DNA of 53,206 bases from Moduliflexus sp964602655 (GTDB lineage Bacteria > Moduliflexota > Moduliflexia > Moduliflexales > Moduliflexaceae): the NCBI GenBank assembly GCA_964602655.1, contig CAZRSF010000042.1, forward strand, positions 1 to 53,206. Reading direction: 5' to 3'. Of the stretch, positions 50,098-53,206 are shown in pieces. The notes under the pieces were generated by a model that did not search any database, was not told the origin of the DNA, and worked only from the letters and a program-made list of their open reading frames with translations. Numbering within the stretch: the stretch's first letter is position 1; every line of letters starts with the position of its first letter. The position numbers and the translations under genes are program-made.

Positions 50098-50731
50098 TCC
50101 AGCCCGACACAAAACCTTTCGGCGCATCGGAAAGCAGCGCCGCGCTGAGCGTGACTTCTCCGTTTGCCGGAATGGTCATGGACGAAATCGCCGCAGTCAC
50201 CGACGGATTCGAGGACTGGACATCGCTTAATCGAATCGGGGAGGCGGAATAATTTTTCAACGTCACCGACGGCTCCGCGCCTCCTTCCTGTTGATTGCCG
50301 AGGCGAAGAACCGGTTTGGGCAGCACTTCTAGATCAGCCTGCACCTTCGCCTGGAGCGTGAGTTGAAATGCGGCATGTTCGGGTTCCGGATCGTTCGTTG
50401 TCACATTGACGACCTGGCGAATTTCCCGGCGCTGATTGCCGGATTTTAAATTGACCGCGACTTTTCCCTCGCCACCGGCGGGGATTTCGTTGCCTGTCAG
50501 CAACTTGGCGTCGCAGCCTCAGCCGCCTTTGACCTGTTCGATAATCAGCGTGCTGTCTCCATGATTTTCGAAGACAAATTCGTGCGTGAGAGTCTGGTTT
50601 GGCTGCACGTCGCCGAAGTCGAACGAGATGCCGTCAACGACTTCTAACTGAGGCGTCGCCTGAGCAGGGACGCTCAGGATAAAACAGACGCCGATGAGAA
50701 ACAATCCCATCAAAATACTTGATTTTTTCAT
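50030..50731 (-). CDS. DUF1573 exported protein, probable selenoprotein (in-frame TGA as Sec71)
   Basis: Reading through one TGA (complement 50519-50521) gives 233 residues: a signal peptide (MKKSSILMGLFLIGVCFILS, cleavage near AQA), then two immunoglobulin-like DUF1573/ASH-type beta domains. The first domain reads ISFDFGDVQPNQTLTHEFVF and VKGG-U-GCDAKLLTG; family members have a Cys-Gly-Cys here, so the TGA replaces the first Cys and leaves a U-x-C pair. No ATG follows the TGA until far into the second half, and both halves are in the same frame. A hairpin with SECIS properties lies just after the TGA. Other genes in the window use TGA as stop, so recoding is local. A nonsense mutation is the alternative. 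The 3' end overlaps cheA by 68 bases. Confidence 0.78.
50489..50521 (-). promoter_or_regulatory. Candidate bacterial SECIS element with its UGA codon
   Basis: After the UGA, 14 bases precede the stem GUUGC (50504-50500), loop UGACAG and GCAAC (50493-50489). The U-G closing pair would leave a GACA tetraloop. The apical G lies about 19-20 bases from the UGA, as in fdhF-type elements, and G is among the first two loop bases. Both are the known requirements for SelB recognition. Confidence 0.6.
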
Positions 50732-50798
50732 AACCTGATATTACTCCTATCCATAAGGATTTCGACATCGCGATAACGCGGAAAACACAACAAGGCTT

Positions 50799-50826
50799 AT
50801 AGTATAAGAAGCGGGCAAAAAGTCAA
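50799..50826 (-). promoter_or_regulatory. Probable promoter of the DUF1573 gene
   Basis: On the minus strand TTGACT (50826-50821) and TACTAT (50804-50799) are 16 bases apart, with 5/6 and 4/6 matches. They lie about 70 bases before the ATG at 50731 in the divergent gap. Confidence 0.5.
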
Positions 50827-50864
50827 TAGATACTTCATTGAAAATAATCTACAAGGAGGAGAGT

Positions 50865-51110
50865 ATGGTTGATAAAGACGAGTTGAAAAGAGATTTATCC
50901 GACCTGGATCGCGTCAGATGCGAACTGATTATGGCCAATTATCGGTATGAAGAAGCCCTGGAAAAATTCGATCATAAATATGGCGAAGGATTAGGGCAGC
51001 GGGCGATTCGCGTTTTGCGAAATCGGTTTTTGCTGAAAAAATTGATCCTTCCGCCTGAAGCCATCGAAGAAGTGGCGGTCGAACTCTTTTCCAGTCTGCG
51101 CGAAGATTAA
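50865..51110 (+). CDS. Small conserved-looking helical protein, function unknown
   Basis: This is an 81-residue, highly charged protein predicted to be mostly helical (ELKRDLSDLDRVRCELIMAN, then YEEALEKFDHKYGEG). One Cys is present. There are no signal peptide or membrane segments. An excellent ribosome site AAGGAGGAG precedes the ATG at 50865, so it is a real gene. I do not recognise the family. It is divergent from the DUF1573 gene and is followed by a palindromic repeat and the polysaccharide-deacetylase gene. Confidence 0.7.
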   Translation: MVDKDELKRDLSDLDRVRCELIMANYRYEEALEKFDHKYGEGLGQRAIRVLRNRFLLKKLILPPEAIEEVAVELFSSLRED

Positions 51111-51157
51111 TAACAGGAGATAATGTGACGGTGTGACAGTGAGGAAGCGGCAATAAC

Positions 51158-51188
51158 GCCCTGACAGGGTGTCGAACCCTGTCAGGGC
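51158..51188. repeat. Palindromic repeat of the CCCTGCCAGGGT family
   Basis: GCCCTGACAGGGT and ACCCTGTCAGGGC are perfect 13-bp arms. The element lies 17 bases before the GTG start of the next gene. Confidence 0.85.
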
Positions 51189-51205
51189 TAACGCTGGCAA
51201 ACGGT

Positions 51206-52354
51206 GTGAATTTTTCTGGAAAAACGCTATCGGTGTGTCTGATTGTGATCCTCGTCTTGACGGGAGTGTGGTTTCTGCTCGGTATGTTCAGCGGAACGCG
51301 GCCTCTATTCGAGCGCGAACCTGATCCCGCCGCATTTCCCGAACGCAGCGCGGCGCAATTGAACCGCATGATTGGGGATGTGTTACGCAAAGAAACGCGC
51401 CCGGATCGCTTCGAAGCGCGAACGGTCGAAAAACAGCGGCAGGGCGGTAAAACCTGGACGACGTTCGAATATGACGCGCAGATCGACGCGCAATCGTCCC
51501 TGTCTCCATTGCTCGCGCAACTGTCGGAAACGGTCGAAAGCGGCGGCGGCGAAATTTTTCAAACCTATTCTCAGACGGATGCGCGTCGCACCACGCTTGT
51601 CATCGGCGTTGGTACGCTGATCACACATACGGTGGTCATCTCCTGGCCGGACATCGAAGTCGCCCCGAAGCCTGTTGTTCAAGAGCCTCAGCCATTCCGG
51701 GCGGCAATCGTGATTGACGATTTAGGCACGAGCATCCCGGTGGTCGAGCGACTGCTCGCGCTGAACGAGAGATTGACGTTTTCGATTCTGCCGCATCAGA
51801 AAGCGTCGGCGGAAATCGCTGCACTGCTACATGCGCGGCAACAGCAAATATTGCTGCATCTGCCGATGGAACCGCAAGATTACCCTTCGACATCTCCGGG
51901 CAGGGGCGCAATTTTATCGAATATGACCGCCGAACAGATTCAGCGGGAGATTCAGGACGATTTAGCGTCCGTGCCGTTTGCGGTGGGCGTAAACAATCAC
52001 ATGGGATCGCGTCTGACCGCGCACGCAGGCATGATGCAATCGGTGTTGAAGGAGTTGCAGCAGCGCCAGCTTTTCTTTGTGGACAGCCGGACGACCGACG
52101 CCACCATCGCGTATCGGTTAGCGCTGGAAATAGGGATGAAGTCCGCCGAACGCAACGTCTTTCTCGATGCGAATCCCGGCGCGGATTTCGCGCGAACTCA
52201 GTTGCTCCGACTCGCCGAACTCGCGGAACAGGGACAACCCGCGATTGCCATCGGACACCCCAAAGACGACACGTTACGCGCATTGGAAGAGATGCTGCCC
52301 GAATTTCAGCGCCGCAACATCAAAATCGTCAACGTCTCGGAATTGCTTCAATAA
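51206..52354 (+). CDS. Divergent polysaccharide deacetylase family protein (YibQ type)
   Basis: The 382-residue protein has a membrane anchor or uncleaved signal at about 8-28, then a linker and the divergent polysaccharide deacetylase domain (PF04748) from about residue 165. That domain has AAIVIDDLGTSIPVVERLL (Asp pair), LTFSILPH, ILLHLPMEP, VGVNNHMGSRLT, FFVDSRTTDA and a closing AIAIGHPKDDTL. The Asp and His residues expected to bind metal are present. Related proteins are often found near murein hydrolase or division genes, and their substrate is not settled. The start is a GTG at 51206 without an evident ribosome site; the upstream repeat abuts it. Confidence 0.88.
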   Translation: MNFSGKTLSVCLIVILVLTGVWFLLGMFSGTRPLFEREPDPAAFPERSAAQLNRMIGDVLRKETRPDRFEARTVEKQRQGGKTWTTFEYDAQIDAQSSLSPLLAQLSETVESGGGEIFQTYSQTDARRTTLVIGVGTLITHTVVISWPDIEVAPKPVVQEPQPFRAAIVIDDLGTSIPVVERLLALNERLTFSILPHQKASAEIAALLHARQQQILLHLPMEPQDYPSTSPGRGAILSNMTAEQIQREIQDDLASVPFAVGVNNHMGSRLTAHAGMMQSVLKELQQRQLFFVDSRTTDATIAYRLALEIGMKSAERNVFLDANPGADFARTQLLRLAELAEQGQPAIAIGHPKDDTLRALEEMLPEFQRRNIKIVNVSELLQ

Positions 52355-52447
52355 TGCAATCCCCTGTACTACGGCGATACACTGAACATTCTCCGGGAGA
52401 ATCTTGCCGCTGAAGGTGTTAATCGGGACTATCGCAAAACGAAATGA
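52355..52447 (+). pseudogene. Remnant of a DNA methyltransferase N-terminus
   Basis: In frame just after the deacetylase stop, the DNA encodes NPLYYGDTLNILRENLAAEG and then runs to a TGA. LYYGD-LNILR is the usual opening of type III-like and other N4/N6 DNA methyltransferases (followed there by an IYLDPPFNS motif, absent here). No start codon is evident. It looks like a deletion scar. The remaining gap, 52448-52678, holds one repeat and nothing else recognisable. Confidence 0.5.
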
Positions 52448-52463
52448 TTCATGGTTCGACTCC

Positions 52464-52523
52464 CCTTCGACAGGCTCAGGACAGGCTGCTTACCATGACC
52501 GGTCACGCTGAGCGAAGTCGAAG
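52464..52523. repeat. Palindromic repeat (CCTTCGACAGGCTCAGG / CTGAGCGAAGTCGAAG)
   Basis: CCTTCGACAGGCTCAGG (52464-52480) and CACGCTGAGCGAAGTCGAAG (52504-52523) are imperfectly inverted. The sequence is of a dispersed type I have seen in many environmental genomes. Confidence 0.65.
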
Positions 52524-52678
52524 CGTTTTGAGGTCACATCTGATAGAGTTTTGCTATATCTTGCCCCGTCGCTTAACTCCAACCGCAAGCTCCAGGCCAT
52601 TTATTATCGGTAGGGCTGGATGACATTCCCGCCTTTTGGTTAAACAGCCCCGTCATCAGGGAAGCACTGGGTGAATAC

Positions 52679-53164
52679 ATGGAAAATATCATCAGAAGAA
52701 CAGACTCGGCACACGCCGATTTTCAACATTTGATACGCCTGCTGGACGCCGAATTGGTCGAATTATACGGGCGAATGCAGAACAATTATACCGCATTGAA
52801 CGTCGTTGACCAGATTTGCGCCGCGCTCTGTTATCGCGGCCAAACGCCAATCGGATGCGCTGCGATCAAAGAGACGGACGCGCAGACAATGGAAGTGAAG
52901 CGCGTCTTCGTTCTGCCGGAATATCGAGGACAAGGCGTCTCGAAACGCCTGATGCGCGAAATCGAACAGTGGGCGGGCGAACTCGGCAGCGCCGCGCTTA
53001 TTTTGGAAACCGGCAAAAAGCAGATCGCCGCCATCGCGCTTTATCAGAAACTCGGTTACACCATCATCGAAAATTACGGCGCATACATGGGGAATGCCAA
53101 TAGCGTCTGCATGAAAAAAGCACTGGACGCCAATACAGAGCATTATCCAGTTGCATTGGCATAA
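52679..53164 (+). CDS. GNAT-family N-acetyltransferase
   Basis: The 161-residue protein has the GNAT fold: CAAIKETDAQTMEVKRVFVL (beta4), the acetyl-CoA pyrophosphate loop PEYRGQGVSKRL (Q/R-x-x-G-x-G/A), a helix, then LILETGKKQIAAIALYQKLG and YTIIENYGAY. This is typical of small acetyltransferases acting on amines or N-termini; the substrate is unknown. A MENIIRRTDSAHADFQHLIR N-terminus resembles those annotated as YitH- or PA4866-like. The last codons fall inside a perfect inverted repeat that runs to the window edge. Confidence 0.88.
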   Translation: MENIIRRTDSAHADFQHLIRLLDAELVELYGRMQNNYTALNVVDQICAALCYRGQTPIGCAAIKETDAQTMEVKRVFVLPEYRGQGVSKRLMREIEQWAGELGSAALILETGKKQIAAIALYQKLGYTIIENYGAYMGNANSVCMKKALDANTEHYPVALA

Positions 53165-53206
53165 TCTGAGGAGTGCAACTGGATAATGCTCTGTATTGGC
53201 GTCCAG
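53123..53206. repeat. Perfect 33-bp inverted repeat at the window end
   Basis: The arms 53123-53155 (inside the GNAT gene) and 53174-53206 are exact complements around an 18-base loop. The right arm reaches the last base of the window, so it may continue. It is longer than the other palindromes and copies coding sequence, which points to a fold-back duplication or an assembly artefact at a contig end. Confidence 0.85.

Noticed and set aside
50489..50521. TGA in the DUF1573 gene as evidence for a genetic code where TGA means Gly or Trp
   Set aside because: Several clear genes in the window end with TGA at the expected family length (for example the binding protein at 2479 and cheW at 43943), so TGA is a normal stop here.

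Overview
The window reads as a chromosomal segment of a free-living, Gram-negative-type bacterium with an unusually rich signal-transduction repertoire. It holds four sensor histidine kinases, two of them very large, plus an NtrX-like sigma-54 activator, two standalone receivers, a receiver-like/TIR fusion and a complete-looking chemosensory operon. Small palindromic repeats of several families are scattered through gaps, across gene ends and even inside reading frames. This combination resembles what I remember of candidate phylum KSB3/Modulibacteria and some other uncultured filamentous or sediment bacteria. That placement is an impression, not a demonstrated assignment. No rRNA, tRNA or CRISPR array was seen.

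Layout. 1-1000: a minus-strand antitoxin/RelE-type toxin pair followed by the start of a DEAD/DEAH helicase cut by the window edge, with a small MITE upstream. 1000-6450: a branched-chain amino-acid ABC transporter (binding protein, LivH, LivM, LivG; no LivF) interrupted by a HAD phosphatase and closed by a terminator. 6499-8094: an orphan peptide-type binding protein. 8450-12322: a giant hybrid kinase (kinase-REC-REC-second kinase). 12641-18615: a VOC protein, a MATE transporter, an OleA-like thiolase-fold synthase and a pullulanase-type debranching enzyme. 18883-26817: a four-gene, defence-like operon made of a small partner protein, a TumE/DUF6516-like toxin, a PLD-SNF2 helicase and an N6-adenine methyltransferase. 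27026-32933: a minus-strand NtrX/NtrY pair and a PAS kinase. 33158-34501: a shortened alanyl-tRNA-synthetase-like protein. 34567-39762: a periplasmic-propeller kinase, a receiver and a receiver-TIR fusion. 40010-50097: CheY, HEAT-repeat protein, CheR, CheW, two MCPs and CheA. 50030-50731: a DUF1573 lipoprotein-size exported protein whose frame is crossed by one TGA. 50865-53206: a small unknown protein, a divergent polysaccharide deacetylase, a methyltransferase remnant and a GNAT acetyltransferase.

Most notable points. (1) The DUF1573 gene has an in-frame TGA exactly where the family has the first Cys of its CGC motif. It is followed at the right distance by a small hairpin that fits the bacterial SECIS rules, so a selenoprotein is likely. 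(2) The propeller kinase operon ends in a TIR domain fused to a receiver whose phospho-acceptor Asp is replaced by Asn; the predicted NADase Glu is kept. (3) Dispersed palindromic repeats are inserted in frame inside the helicase and methyltransferase genes, and supply the stop codons of several genes, much as Rickettsia palindromic elements do. (4) A toxin-like pair is cotranscribed with a PLD-helicase and a methyltransferase, forming a plausible composite defence island.
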